Assembly: GCA_035443885.1 (NCBI GenBank)
Contig: DAOMNO010000009.1
Span: 1 to 64,000, forward strand
Direction of reading: 5' to 3'
From: DAOMNO01 sp035443885
Lineage (GTDB): Bacteria; Planctomycetota; Phycisphaerae; Phycisphaerales; SM1A02
Length of the DNA: 64,000 nt
In this document: positions 45,970 to 55,219 of the stretch, piece by piece
How the letters are laid out: each line of letters opens with the position of its first letter
How positions within the stretch are numbered: the first letter of the stretch is position 1
Position numbers and translations under genes: made by a program
Notes under the pieces: model-generated
Databases searched by the model: none
The model's input: only the letters and a program-made list of their open reading frames with translations
Told to the model about the DNA's origin: nothing

Positions 45970-48438
45970 ATGACCCAAATCGAGACCACCACCGGCCCTC
46001 TCCCCAGTCCCACCGGCAGCCCGATTGATCTGATTCTGCGGTTCTTCAGCAGCATTCGGCTCGGCATTCTGCTGCTCTCGCTGCTTTTCATCTATTGCTC
46101 CATCGGCTCCGTCGGCATCTGGGTGCCAGGCACGTTCCCCGTTGCGTATTACCAGGACTGGGTGCACCACATTTACTGGCTCATCCCGTGGACGCAGTAT
46201 CACATCCGCCAGGCGCCGGGGCTGGAAATGACCGAGTTCGAGTGGTTCCACTGGTGGCCGTTCAATCTGCTCATTCTGCTCATCTGCATCAACCTGATCG
46301 TCGCCACGATTCGGCGCATTCCGTTCAACGTCGTCAACCTCGGCGTGTGGATGATTCACACGGGCATCATCGTGCTGTGCATCGGCAGCGTGATGTACTT
46401 CGCCACCAAACTCGAAGGCGACACACCGATCATCCGCAGGCAACTGGTCATTCAGTTCCCCGGCGAAGCACCGTTCACGATGGCGGCGCAGCCCGGCAAT
46501 GATCTTCAGGTTGCCGGTCCCGGCGGTGCGTGGCGTTTTCAGGTGATGAACATCGACCCGAACTGGGAAATGCTCACCGGCGACGCGAAGGGCGTGAAAA
46601 CATACGCCGTCATGGTCGCTGTGCAGTCGCCCACGCAGAACTTCGTCCGCACGATTCCCGCCCGGTTTCCGGACGACACGCAGGATGCGATTTTCACGGG
46701 CGATGCAACACAGCCGATGCAACGTGCGATTCACGCATTGGGCAGGCCCCTTGTGGATGAATCGCTCACCATGTCGCTGGTCTATCTGCCGCAGGAGCAC
46801 TTCTATCTTGTCGATTCCGCTGCGTTGTATCTGCGCGAAAAAGGCCAGCGGGAATGGTCGCAGAGACCAATTCGCAACCTGCCCCGCTACAACGATTACG
46901 TCGATTCGCATCGTTCAGTCTGGCCCCGCGCAGACATGCGTGAAGTGCAACTGAATCCGCTCTCCATCAGTGTGCCCCCGATGCCCGACACTCAGGCCTT
47001 CGATCCGCTCGGCTCGCAATCAGTGAGCGTAACAAGCTACCTGCGCTACGCGATGCTTGAAGATCGTCCCATTCCCGGCGGACCGACGCTCAATCCGTAT
47101 GCCACGGTTGAAATCGCCAGCGGCGACGGGCGGCGCATCGCACACGATCTCTTCGCGCTCGATTCCATGCGGAGCATGGCGCAAGGCGGCAGACTCCACT
47201 TCCGTTGGGTGAACAGCGAGCAGGCGTTCAACGCCATGATGGTTCCGCGTGCGCCGCGTCTCTCCATCAGCGTGCCGGGACATCAGCTCTCGCTTGAAAC
47301 AACGCTGCCTTCCGCGATTGATCCCGACGCACCGTTCACGGAAATCGATGGCACAGAGTACGCATACCGTGTTGAGAGTTTGCATGACGGCCTCACGCTT
47401 GCCAGCGGTGGAATGGTGTCCGTCGCCATCGTGCAGATTCGCTCGCCTGAGCGCACGTTCCGCCGCTGGGTGATGAGCGATGGCAGCCTGCCCAGCCGCG
47501 ATCTGCCGATCACCGGCCACACCGCAACGGGCATGCACGAAGAAGAACTCCCCTTCGATGATGCAATTGCGATGGTGTATCACCCCGGCCGGGCGCTCGC
47601 CCCGGTAACCGTCGTGGCGGGGCCGGGCGACAACGACCTGCGCCTTGTGCTCGCGCTCGGCGTGGAAGAACCAACCGTCAAGCCCCTCCGCCTGAACGAA
47701 GCCGCGGTCATTGATCGCAACATTACGCTGACAGTTCTGCGTTTCGGTGCGAGATCGACCGTTGAAAGACGGGCCAGCATTGTTCCACCGTCGCAACGGC
47801 ACCGCAACGACCGGCAGCAGAACTCGATGATTCGCGTGGACATTCCCGGCGCCACGGAACCCGTCTGGCTCCACTATCACGTGTATCCATTCCCCGAAAT
47901 CAACAAAGCGCTGCGCCGCTTCCGTTTTCAGCCCCGCGAAGTCATGCTCGCAGACGGGCGCATCATTGAGTTGATGTATTCAAGGCAGCGACTGCCGCTG
48001 CCCGCGCCGGTCGCGCTGGACGATTTCATCGTAACCAGCCACATCGGCGGCTTCACCGGGCAGACGCCCAGCATTCGCGACTGGACCAGCATGGTGCGTT
48101 TCATCACCGCTCAAGGCTGGACCGATCCCAAACCCATCAGCATGAACAAGCCGACATCATTCGGCAGCTTCTGGTACTTCCAGGCGCAGTGGGACCCACC
48201 TGACCCGCCTCGCTTTCAAGGCGATGCGCCGTCCAACGGCCTCAACTTCACCGTGTTGGGTGTGGGTAATCGGAACGGTGTGTACACGCAGCTTCTCGGC
48301 TGCGTCATCGCGGTCGCTGGCATGATCTACGCGTTCTATGTCAAGCCCGTCATCAAGCGTCGCAGGCAGCAGGCGGTGTATCAGAATCTGAACCGCGCCG
48401 CAGGCGAGGCTTCATCAGAGGAAGGAGGATCGCGATGA
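45970..48438 (+). CDS. ResB-like cytochrome c maturation protein
   Basis: 822 residues. Membrane helices near 28-50, 97-112, 125-147 and 772-790 enclose a very large extracytoplasmic domain (about 150-770). This is the layout of ResB/Ccs1, which with CcsA forms the System II heme lyase that attaches heme to CxxCH Cys outside the membrane. The extracytoplasmic part is larger than in most ResB proteins, and similarity is by topology and gene context more than sequence. The stop overlaps the CcsA-like start by four bases. The start has no clear Shine-Dalgarno site. Confidence 0.78.
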   Translation: MTQIETTTGPLPSPTGSPIDLILRFFSSIRLGILLLSLLFIYCSIGSVGIWVPGTFPVAYYQDWVHHIYWLIPWTQYHIRQAPGLEMTEFEWFHWWPFNLLILLICINLIVATIRRIPFNVVNLGVWMIHTGIIVLCIGSVMYFATKLEGDTPIIRRQLVIQFPGEAPFTMAAQPGNDLQVAGPGGAWRFQVMNIDPNWEMLTGDAKGVKTYAVMVAVQSPTQNFVRTIPARFPDDTQDAIFTGDATQPMQRAIHALGRPLVDESLTMSLVYLPQEHFYLVDSAALYLREKGQREWSQRPIRNLPRYNDYVDSHRSVWPRADMREVQLNPLSISVPPMPDTQAFDPLGSQSVSVTSYLRYAMLEDRPIPGGPTLNPYATVEIASGDGRRIAHDLFALDSMRSMAQGGRLHFRWVNSEQAFNAMMVPRAPRLSISVPGHQLSLETTLPSAIDPDAPFTEIDGTEYAYRVESLHDGLTLASGGMVSVAIVQIRSPERTFRRWVMSDGSLPSRDLPITGHTATGMHEEELPFDDAIAMVYHPGRALAPVTVVAGPGDNDLRLVLALGVEEPTVKPLRLNEAAVIDRNITLTVLRFGARSTVERRASIVPPSQRHRNDRQQNSMIRVDIPGATEPVWLHYHVYPFPEINKALRRFRFQPREVMLADGRIIELMYSRQRLPLPAPVALDDFIVTSHIGGFTGQTPSIRDWTSMVRFITAQGWTDPKPISMNKPTSFGSFWYFQAQWDPPDPPRFQGDAPSNGLNFTVLGVGNRNGVYTQLLGCVIAVAGMIYAFYVKPVIKRRRQQAVYQNLNRAAGEASSEEGGSR

Positions 48439-50426
48439 ACCGCATCCTTCATACGCTGTTCATCTCAATCGTTGTTGCATTGCTCACTTCGTCCGCTTTC
48501 GCACAGCGGCTGGCCAGCGAAGAGCTGCAGCAGAACATCGCTACGTTCGCGGCACAGGTGGACTACGACTCGCTGGGCCGAATCGCCGTGCATTCCGACG
48601 GTCGACTGAAGTCCTACGGCTCCTACGCCCGCAGCACGATGCAGTTCATCAGCGGTCCTCACTCGGTCCGTGGGCAGACCGCTGCGTTCACGCATTTCGA
48701 CCTGATCTTTCGTCCTCGCGCATACGAAGACGCAGAACTCATCTACATCAAGAACAAGCCTGTCCGCGAACGCATCGTCACGGAACTCATGAAGTCGGTT
48801 CGCCCGAATCTGGAGAACGTGCCGGGCGGCACCGATGAACTCGCGAAACTCGAAGAGCGCGGCGCTCGCTTCATCAAAACGGGCCTCGTTCCCGCACTGT
48901 GGCTTCGCGATATAGGTGTGGCGGCGCTGCTCGGCGAACTGCGACAAGACCTCATCACCACCGCGAAAGTCGTGGAAGACATCGAAACCGCGCTCGCCGT
49001 GATGAACGCCGACCTGCTCCGCCGCAACCTGCGCATTGTTCCCCCGCCCGGCGGCGACTTTGAAGATCGCTGGTACACACTCGACGAACTCGCTGAACTT
49101 GAGCGCGTCGATCCGCGGCGATACGCAGCCGTCGATAAAGACCTGAAGCTGAACATCCTGCGCGAGTGGGATGTCTTCCAGGCGGGCTGGCGCGAGATGG
49201 ACGCGACTCGCGTCAACACTGCCGCAGCGCAACTGGCGGAACTGCTGCCGAAAGTGAACCCCAATCTGTATGAGTCGAGCATTGGTCGCACCGGCTGGCC
49301 GTGGTCGATTACCGAAGGCTCAGGCTGGGCGTGGACTTCAAGCATCGGCCTCGGCCTGCTCAGCTTTGTACTGTCGCTCTTGTTCATCATGCAGCGAAGG
49401 CCAACCGCAGCCGCCATCGCTGCAACGTGCGCCCTCAGCGCGGTGATCTTCCATGGCACGGGCCTCTACCTCGGCAAGCAGAATCCACTCACACTCGAAT
49501 CGTGGTACTTCGCCACGCGGAACATGACATGGGTGTGGCTGTTCTACATGGCAGCGATTGTGCCGCTGCTCGCCGCCATCATCTTCCGCTGGCGCGGCGC
49601 ACATGGGCTGGGCATGGCTCTCTTTCTGGTGGCGTTCGGCTTCCATACAGCTGCGCTCTTCATTCGCTGGTACGTCTCCGGTCGCTGGCCGAACTCCAAT
49701 ATGTTTGAAGCAATCACGACCGCAGCATGGTTCGGCGGGTGCTGCGCCATCGTGCTCGAACTCTGTGTGCGTCGCCTGCCGATGCAGAGCCTCTTCGCGC
49801 TGGGCAGCGCGGTCTCTTCGATGGTCGCGCTCATGGCGGTGTATTACCTGCCCGTGCAGCTCGACCCCAACATCCGCAACATGATGCCCGTACTGCACGA
49901 CGTGTGGCTTTACATCCACACCAACGTCATCATCGTCAGCTACTGCCTCATCTTCATGGCGGCTGTTACCGGAACGCTGTACCTGCTGTACCGACTCATC
50001 GGTTCGATGCGCACCGACGACTACGACGGCACGCAGGAGTTCGCCCGCATGGGCGGCGCAGCCTCGCTCATTCAGACGACGCCCTCGGGCGAAGCCATCA
50101 TCGTTCGCGCCAAGAGTTCGCTCGGTCAGGTGCTTGACGGCACAACGATGGTGCTCATGGAGCTTTCGTTCGTGCTGCTCTGGGCCGGGCTGGTGATGGG
50201 CGCGATCTGGGCCGATCACTCCTGGGGCAGGCCGTGGGGATGGGACCCCAAAGAAGTCTTCGCGCTCAATACGTTCATCGTCTTCGCGGTTCTCATTCAC
50301 ACGCGGCTGAAGGTGAAGGACAAAGGCTTCTGGACGGCGATCATCGCCCTGATCGGCGCGGGTGTCATGCTCTTCAACTGGATCGCGATCAACTTCGTCG
50401 TCGTCGGCCTGCACAGTTATGCGTGA
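48435..50426 (+). CDS. CcsA-like heme transporter/lyase with extra N-terminal domain
   Basis: 663 residues. A signal peptide (1-23) leads to an extracytoplasmic, mostly helical domain (about 24-300). The membrane part (about 305-660) has around eight helices, with the heme-handling WWD-type motif at 595-607 (HSWGRPWGWDPKE) and conserved His in loops (FHTAALFIRWY, LYIHTNVIIVSY). This is the CcsA/CcmF/NrfE family. The N-terminal domain is not part of standard CcsA. Preceded by GGAGG and coupled to the ResB-like gene, together forming a complete System II unit. Confidence 0.88.
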   Translation: MNRILHTLFISIVVALLTSSAFAQRLASEELQQNIATFAAQVDYDSLGRIAVHSDGRLKSYGSYARSTMQFISGPHSVRGQTAAFTHFDLIFRPRAYEDAELIYIKNKPVRERIVTELMKSVRPNLENVPGGTDELAKLEERGARFIKTGLVPALWLRDIGVAALLGELRQDLITTAKVVEDIETALAVMNADLLRRNLRIVPPPGGDFEDRWYTLDELAELERVDPRRYAAVDKDLKLNILREWDVFQAGWREMDATRVNTAAAQLAELLPKVNPNLYESSIGRTGWPWSITEGSGWAWTSSIGLGLLSFVLSLLFIMQRRPTAAAIAATCALSAVIFHGTGLYLGKQNPLTLESWYFATRNMTWVWLFYMAAIVPLLAAIIFRWRGAHGLGMALFLVAFGFHTAALFIRWYVSGRWPNSNMFEAITTAAWFGGCCAIVLELCVRRLPMQSLFALGSAVSSMVALMAVYYLPVQLDPNIRNMMPVLHDVWLYIHTNVIIVSYCLIFMAAVTGTLYLLYRLIGSMRTDDYDGTQEFARMGGAASLIQTTPSGEAIIVRAKSSLGQVLDGTTMVLMELSFVLLWAGLVMGAIWADHSWGRPWGWDPKEVFALNTFIVFAVLIHTRLKVKDKGFWTAIIALIGAGVMLFNWIAINFVVVGLHSYA

Positions 50427-50644
50427 TCGCAGCATCAGGCTCATGCAGCCTGGTCAATCTCAGGCCGAATGACGCCTTACGGGTGCGAAGGCGGCAGTTT
50501 CTGCGCGTCGTGCTCGAATGCGGCAAGGTTCGGGGAAAAACTGCTTTTCTCAGGCATGAGGGCCGCTCGCCTTGCCGATGAGGGGTTGCCGCCTATCATG
50601 CGGTTCTCATTTTTTCAGACGACTTGCAGGGCGATCTCCACCTT

Positions 50645-51319
50645 ATGGAACCTTCAGTCCACACACCGTATCCGCCGTTCGCATCCGGGTTTCCCGCAGG
50701 CGGCGTGATCCGCCCCATGCCGGACATGCTGAACGCCGTCCAGTATCAGCGCACGCGCGAGATGACCCTTGATGAGCTGATGCTCGAAAACCGCGTGGTC
50801 TTCCTCGTCGGCGAGATCAACCACGTCTCCGCTGCCCGCGTCATGATGCAGATGCTCTATCTGGAAGACCAGAAGCGCGGACAGGACATCAATTTCTACA
50901 TCAACTCGCCCGGCGGGTCGGTGGATGACACACTCGCCATTTACGACACGATGAGCTTCATCTCGTCGGATGTCGCTACATTCTGCATCGGTCGCGCCTA
51001 CTCAGGCGGCGCAGTGCTGCTGGCTTCGGGAACCGCGGGCAAGCGACACATCCTGCCGCACGCCAAGGTAATGATCCACCAGCCGTACGGCGGCGTAACC
51101 GGCCAGACGACCGATATCCAGATTCAGGCGGATCAGATCATCAAGGCCAAACAGACCCTCAATGAGATTCTCGCCAAGCACACGGGCCAGCCGGTCGAAC
51201 AGATCGCACGCGACGGCGAGCGCGACAAGTTCTTCACCGCGCAGGAAGCCAAAGCCTACGGGCTTGTCGATACCGTCTTCACGCCGCCCGACAAGAACAA
51301 GAAGGACGAGAAGAAATAA
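50645..51319 (+). CDS. clpP: ATP-dependent Clp protease proteolytic subunit, copy 1
   Basis: 224 residues from the ATG at 50645; a TTG seven codons upstream is an alternative. The N-terminal 30 residues are Pro-rich and could be a propeptide. ClpP forms a barrel with ClpX or ClpA and degrades unfolded proteins. The triad is S120 (GRAYSGGA), H145 (MIHQPYGG) and D194 (GERDKFF). The Ser motif differs from the usual GQAASMG, with Gly replacing Met after the Ser. The Lys-rich tail is unusual. A second clpP begins 60 bp downstream. Confidence 0.93.
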   Translation: MEPSVHTPYPPFASGFPAGGVIRPMPDMLNAVQYQRTREMTLDELMLENRVVFLVGEINHVSAARVMMQMLYLEDQKRGQDINFYINSPGGSVDDTLAIYDTMSFISSDVATFCIGRAYSGGAVLLASGTAGKRHILPHAKVMIHQPYGGVTGQTTDIQIQADQIIKAKQTLNEILAKHTGQPVEQIARDGERDKFFTAQEAKAYGLVDTVFTPPDKNKKDEKK

Positions 51320-51379
51320 CGGCTGAGTGATGACCGCTCCGCCACCTTGCCCACTGCACCCTGTCAACGAACTCTTCCC

Positions 51380-52006
51380 ATGACACTCGTACCCATCGTC
51401 ATCGAGAAAACCGGCCGCGGCGAACGCGCGTACGACATCTTCTCTCGCCTGCTCACCGACCGCATCGTCTTCGTCGGCGGGCCGGTGATGGACGAGATGG
51501 CCAACCTCGTCATCGCGCAGCTTCTCTTCCTCGCCAACGAAGACCCCAAGGCCGAAGTCAGTCTCTACATCAACTCGCCCGGCGGGTCGATCACCGCTGG
51601 TCTCGGCATCGTCGATACGATGAACTTCATCCCCTGCGAAGTTGCCACCTACATCATTGGGCAGGCCGCCAGCATGGGATCCGTCATCGCCTGCTCCGGC
51701 ACAAAGGGCAAACGTTTCACCCTGCCGAACGCGGAGAACCTGATGCACCAGCCGCTGCTGCACGGCGTGATGGAAGGCCAGGCGACCGATCTTGAAATCG
51801 AAGCCAAGCACATCCTGCGGATGCGCGACAGCATCTACCGCATCTATGCCGACGCCACCGGCCAGTCGATCCAGCGCATTACGGAAGATTGCGAACGCAA
51901 CAAGTGGCTCACCGCGCCGGAAATGCTGGAGTACGGCCTCGTGGACAAGGTGCTCGATCGCCTGCCTGAGAACCCCTCCACTCACCTCCGCCGAAGCGAA
52001 GATTGA
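51380..52006 (+). CDS. clpP: ClpP-family subunit, copy 2, with Asn at the triad Asp position
   Basis: 208 residues from the ATG at 51380. S98 (GQAASMGS) and H123 (LMHQPL) are conserved, but the third triad position is N174 (DCERNKWLTAPE) where ClpP enzymes usually have Asp (ERDRFLSAPE). The remaining fold is well kept. The protein may be a weakly active or structural partner in mixed ClpP1P2 rings; cyanobacteria and chloroplasts also pair active and altered subunits. It sits in one operon with copy 1 and ends at a strong terminator. Confidence 0.92.
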   Translation: MTLVPIVIEKTGRGERAYDIFSRLLTDRIVFVGGPVMDEMANLVIAQLLFLANEDPKAEVSLYINSPGGSITAGLGIVDTMNFIPCEVATYIIGQAASMGSVIACSGTKGKRFTLPNAENLMHQPLLHGVMEGQATDLEIEAKHILRMRDSIYRIYADATGQSIQRITEDCERNKWLTAPEMLEYGLVDKVLDRLPENPSTHLRRSED

Positions 52007-52043
52007 TCGCCGCCGCTTGACGAAACCTGCAAACACCCACCCG

Positions 52044-52074
52044 CGCCCACGGATACACATCCGTGGGCGTTTTC
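52044..52074 (+). terminator. Intrinsic terminator after the clpP pair
   Basis: CGCCCACGGAT / ATCCGTGGGCG with loop ACAC (52044-52069), then TTTTCG. An 11-bp perfect stem. Confidence 0.88.
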
Positions 52075-52448
52075 GTTGGCCACCATGCACACAAAGCGAC
52101 AGCGCCAGTTCGGACAGTGAGCACAGTCGAGCGAAGACCCCAAAGGGTATTCTCAACGCTGGGTGTCATGCTTCACGCTGACGCGATGAGGCATGGCGCC
52201 CAGCCTACGACCGGGACGGTGCGTTTCGCTCGAACGCGCCCGACCTGATGAATCGAATGAATGGGGACACTCCGATTTGCGGCGATATGAAAAGTTCAAG
52301 GCATAGGCATCACGCGTTGCCAAAGCATGTCAACATATATGTAAATGGGAGCTGTCTATATGTATCCAGAAAAGTGAGATTTCGGACTTGCCCCCCCCCC
52401 GCACATGCTATATTCTGCTCAGGTTGTTCCAGACACGGGAGGAACACA
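52075..52448. other. Intergenic region before the 52449 operon
   Basis: 374 bp without a credible gene. The first half is unremarkable. Bases 52325-52380 are notably AT-rich (ACATATATGT, TCTATATGTATCC) compared with the rest of the window. A C10 homopolymer at 52391-52400 lies inside a promoter-like element at 52388-52414. Confidence 0.55.
52388..52414 (+). promoter_or_regulatory. Promoter-like site with a C10 tract in the spacer
   Basis: TTGCCC at 52388-52393 and TATATT at 52409-52414 (5/6 to TATAAT) are separated by 15 bp, two shorter than optimal. A run of ten C at 52391-52400 occupies the -35 end and spacer. Gain or loss of C would alter the spacing and so the promoter strength. The ATG lies 34 bases after the -10. 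Confidence 0.45.
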
Positions 52449-53384
52449 ATGGGACTTATCCGAGGCTGGGGAATTTTCATCCTATGCTGCGCCGCTTCCG
52501 GCGTAATGAACCGCGTTGCCACAGCAAACGCCGACGTTTCGGCGGTTGAGTTCCGCGTTACGCACGTGCATATCAACAGCGCGGATGACGCGGATATCGA
52601 CAAGGCGATTGCGTCGCCGGAACTGATTGTTGACAAAATCAGAACGCGATCTCGATTTCACGGGATGGCATGGGGAGAGTCTCGGCATCGTTTCGCAATG
52701 CAAGCGGTGGATTTGTCGCAGCCTCACCGTTTTCCGCCAGTGCGAGATGCGCGGGGCATGCTCCAATTTCCGATGTCCACAATCGTGTGCGGCCGCGCCG
52801 AGACGTTCGCATGGGAAGGCGCCGGCAACAATATCGTGGAGATTCGTTCGAACGATGATCCCGAGCCAACGTTCGGGGCACGCCTTCGTTATTGGCAGGA
52901 GCTTTACGATTACGTCAACGACCCGGAGGCGGCCTTTCTTGATTTCGCCTCTCGTTTCGGCGTTGCAGAGGTAACGCGCACGACGCTTGCGCCAGTTGAC
53001 GGCAACACCGTTGAACGGTTGTCCTTTACAACGCCAGATGAAACCTTCATAGGAATACTGGTTCTCACCCGTGATCCGGAAACCGGGGCCGCCACTGCCT
53101 GGCAACACCGACGGATCAATCGCCGAGATCATTTCGCCATTGTGCGAATGGCGACGACCCAGCCTGGTACGCCTCGGCTCTTGCCCGCGCTGCCGGAGCA
53201 ATTGCCTGATGCATATTCCAACGTAGAGGGGGCCATGCCGTGGGATGATCTAACAGATGCCTCGACGGCAGCAGAATCTGTCGTGCACACAGCGCGTCCC
53301 GCATGGCCGGTGCGGCTTGGCGCTGCTGGTGTTTTCATACTCGTTCTCTTTTTGATGGTCCATAAACGGAGCCCAAAATGCTGA
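52449..53384 (+). CDS. Type I membrane protein of unknown function
   Basis: 311 residues from the ATG at 52449, chosen for GGGAGGAA just upstream; the frame is open to 52248 but runs through the promoter-like site. Signal peptide ends near TANA (residue 28). The extracytoplasmic part has no recognised domain; it includes a segment WQELYDYVNDPEAAFLDFA. A single C-terminal helix (about 288-305) is followed by the short basic tail HKRSPKC, so the protein is anchored with its bulk outside. The stop overlaps the next gene by seven bases. Confidence 0.75.
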   Translation: MGLIRGWGIFILCCAASGVMNRVATANADVSAVEFRVTHVHINSADDADIDKAIASPELIVDKIRTRSRFHGMAWGESRHRFAMQAVDLSQPHRFPPVRDARGMLQFPMSTIVCGRAETFAWEGAGNNIVEIRSNDDPEPTFGARLRYWQELYDYVNDPEAAFLDFASRFGVAEVTRTTLAPVDGNTVERLSFTTPDETFIGILVLTRDPETGAATAWQHRRINRRDHFAIVRMATTQPGTPRLLPALPEQLPDAYSNVEGAMPWDDLTDASTAAESVVHTARPAWPVRLGAAGVFILVLFLMVHKRSPKC

Positions 53385-53770
53385 AGAACATCATCGGAAT
53401 CGCCCTTCTCGGCCTATGTATGATGACCACTGTGATGCCCGACACAGTGCTTGGTCAAGTTTCAACTCACTGCTTCAGGCTGCAGTCGAATGGTACCTGT
53501 GGCCTTTCTGCCACAGGGCCGAACTTGTATTGCGGCCCCGGTCAGAGTGGCCCTGAATGGCTGATCATGGCGGCTCGCGTCAACATGTGTGGGCACGCGG
53601 TGGCAACGGGAAGGGATATTTGCGAAGAAGAAGAAACCATGGTTTCACCACGACGTTGTAACTACGCGTGCGACGAGTTGGGGCAATACTACCTGACAGG
53701 ATGTGAAAATCTCACCGAATTTGCGTGCCCGTCCGCGAAACTCAGCGGTGTATCATGCGTGGCCAATTGA
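53378..53770 (+). CDS. Small secreted Cys-rich protein
   Basis: 130 residues. Signal peptide ends near VLGQ (residue 27). The mature part of about 103 residues holds ten Cys (32, 41, 52, 71, 82, 94, 98, 109, 117, 127), enough for five disulfides and rare for a bacterial protein of this size. No family recognised. GGAG lies seven bases before the ATG, and the start overlaps the end of the membrane-protein gene, implying coupled translation. Confidence 0.75.
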   Translation: MLKNIIGIALLGLCMMTTVMPDTVLGQVSTHCFRLQSNGTCGLSATGPNLYCGPGQSGPEWLIMAARVNMCGHAVATGRDICEEEETMVSPRRCNYACDELGQYYLTGCENLTEFACPSAKLSGVSCVAN

Positions 53771-53848
53771 ACCTGATAATTGCGTCACCGACCGGGTAAG
53801 GCACTGAACACCTTGGCTATCAACAATCTGCGGAAGGAGTCAGCCAAC

Positions 53849-55114
53849 ATGGTCCGGTTCTTCATATCAGTTCTTGTTCTTGCCTTTATGGCTGAGACGG
53901 CCTTCGCCCAGTGGGCGTTTCGAGTCGAGTATCGGTATCGCCCGACATTTCGCCAGGAACATTACGATCGACTGATTGAAATCTTCCAGCCGGATGATCG
54001 CCTCAAGGCATCGATTGATGAGATCCACACACGGTACGTTCAGAACTTTGAAGTGTTTGTCAAGGAATCGCAGGCGATTGAGCGCAAGGTTGCTGCGGAT
54101 CGTGAGGCTCGACTCGAAGCCTTCTATGAAGAGAATCCAGACACTGACCTCACCGCAGAACTGCAAATGAGCCTTGGGTTGGATGGCGAGCACGAGACGG
54201 TGAAGATCGCGGATCGTCAGGCGGAGTTGAATCGTCGCGTTCTGGATGAACTCGCCGCCCTGCTGCGCGAGCATGATCCTGATGTGTGGGACAGCTTCGA
54301 ACGATGGCATCGCAGGCAGTTCCTGACGCCTCAGCTCGGCATGGCGCCGGGCGTTGGCATGAACCTGCTCGACATCCTTGATGCCATGGAACTTGAGGAA
54401 CTCCCGGAAGAGACCCTGGCGACGATCGGCGATCTGCGCCTGAGCTATGAGATTGAGATTGACGCGGCCTTGCGCACGCTTCACCGCGATGCGGTGCGTT
54501 ACGCCCGCGAGAAGCCCAGGCGCACGCTGGCAACAATGCGCATGCATGAGGAAGCGGCTGCTGCTGAAAACTACGAGCAGGCCATCGCGATTCATGCCGC
54601 ATTCCGCAGGCGGGAGTACCAAGAGGTTTGGCGCCGGGATGAACCGGTTCGCGCGCTGCGCCGTTTACAGATCATGTTCGTTGAACTGTTCAGTGAAGCG
54701 TTGCTCGAAGAACATCGAGCGGCCTTTCTCGAAGCGGTCCAGCCGAAAATGTATCCGCAGGCGTATCTTCCCATGCTCGCCGACAGGTATTTCCCCGTTC
54801 TCTTCAATCTGGACGACCTCACCGCCGAGCAGGAACACGAACTGAAGCAGCTTCAGGCTGAATACGCTGCGGAGATCGAGAGACTGCGGAATCGACTCAT
54901 TGAAGTATATGATGAGTATCACGAGGCCAGGGCGCAAGCGCGCCTCCGCGTGCCTCCGCGCGGTGTGGAACTCAGTCAAGAGCTTCTTAATCTTGAAGCG
55001 ACCCGTGAAAAACTGAGCAAGCAGACAATCGACCGCGCCTTTCACCTCTTGACGACTGCCCAGCAGGCCAAGGCGCCCAAGCCGAACCCCTACGCGCGGC
55101 GAAGTGAAGACTGA
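53849..55114 (+). CDS. Secreted helical protein of unknown function
   Basis: 421 residues from the ATG at 53849, preceded by AAGGAG at 10 bases; the frame opens at 53780 without such a site. Signal peptide ends AFAQ (residue 20). The mature protein is Glu/Arg/Leu rich and almost wholly helical, with likely coiled coils at about 45-95 and 335-385 (LTAEQEHELKQLQAEYAAEI). The LTAEQ phrase recalls exported LTXXQ/Spy-like proteins, but the match is weak. Third gene of the module; 78 bp separate it from the Cys-rich gene. Confidence 0.72.
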   Translation: MVRFFISVLVLAFMAETAFAQWAFRVEYRYRPTFRQEHYDRLIEIFQPDDRLKASIDEIHTRYVQNFEVFVKESQAIERKVAADREARLEAFYEENPDTDLTAELQMSLGLDGEHETVKIADRQAELNRRVLDELAALLREHDPDVWDSFERWHRRQFLTPQLGMAPGVGMNLLDILDAMELEELPEETLATIGDLRLSYEIEIDAALRTLHRDAVRYAREKPRRTLATMRMHEEAAAAENYEQAIAIHAAFRRREYQEVWRRDEPVRALRRLQIMFVELFSEALLEEHRAAFLEAVQPKMYPQAYLPMLADRYFPVLFNLDDLTAEQEHELKQLQAEYAAEIERLRNRLIEVYDEYHEARAQARLRVPPRGVELSQELLNLEATREKLSKQTIDRAFHLLTTAQQAKAPKPNPYARRSED

Positions 55115-55219
55115 CTCCGGCAATGCCCGCGATCCGCAATCTCAACCCGGCCGCCGCAGTGCGTTCTTCGACACCGAAGAACACAAAGACCGCCCTGTTC
55201 ACCGTCCGGTACTGATGTT

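Noticed and set aside
49338..50444. 368-codon minus-strand frame opposite the CcsA-like gene
   Set aside because: His/Glu/Arg-rich antisense translation of membrane-helix codons; not a gene.
51002..52156. 384-codon minus-strand frame covering both clpP genes
   Set aside because: Antisense to two conserved genes and crosses their terminator. Shadow frame.
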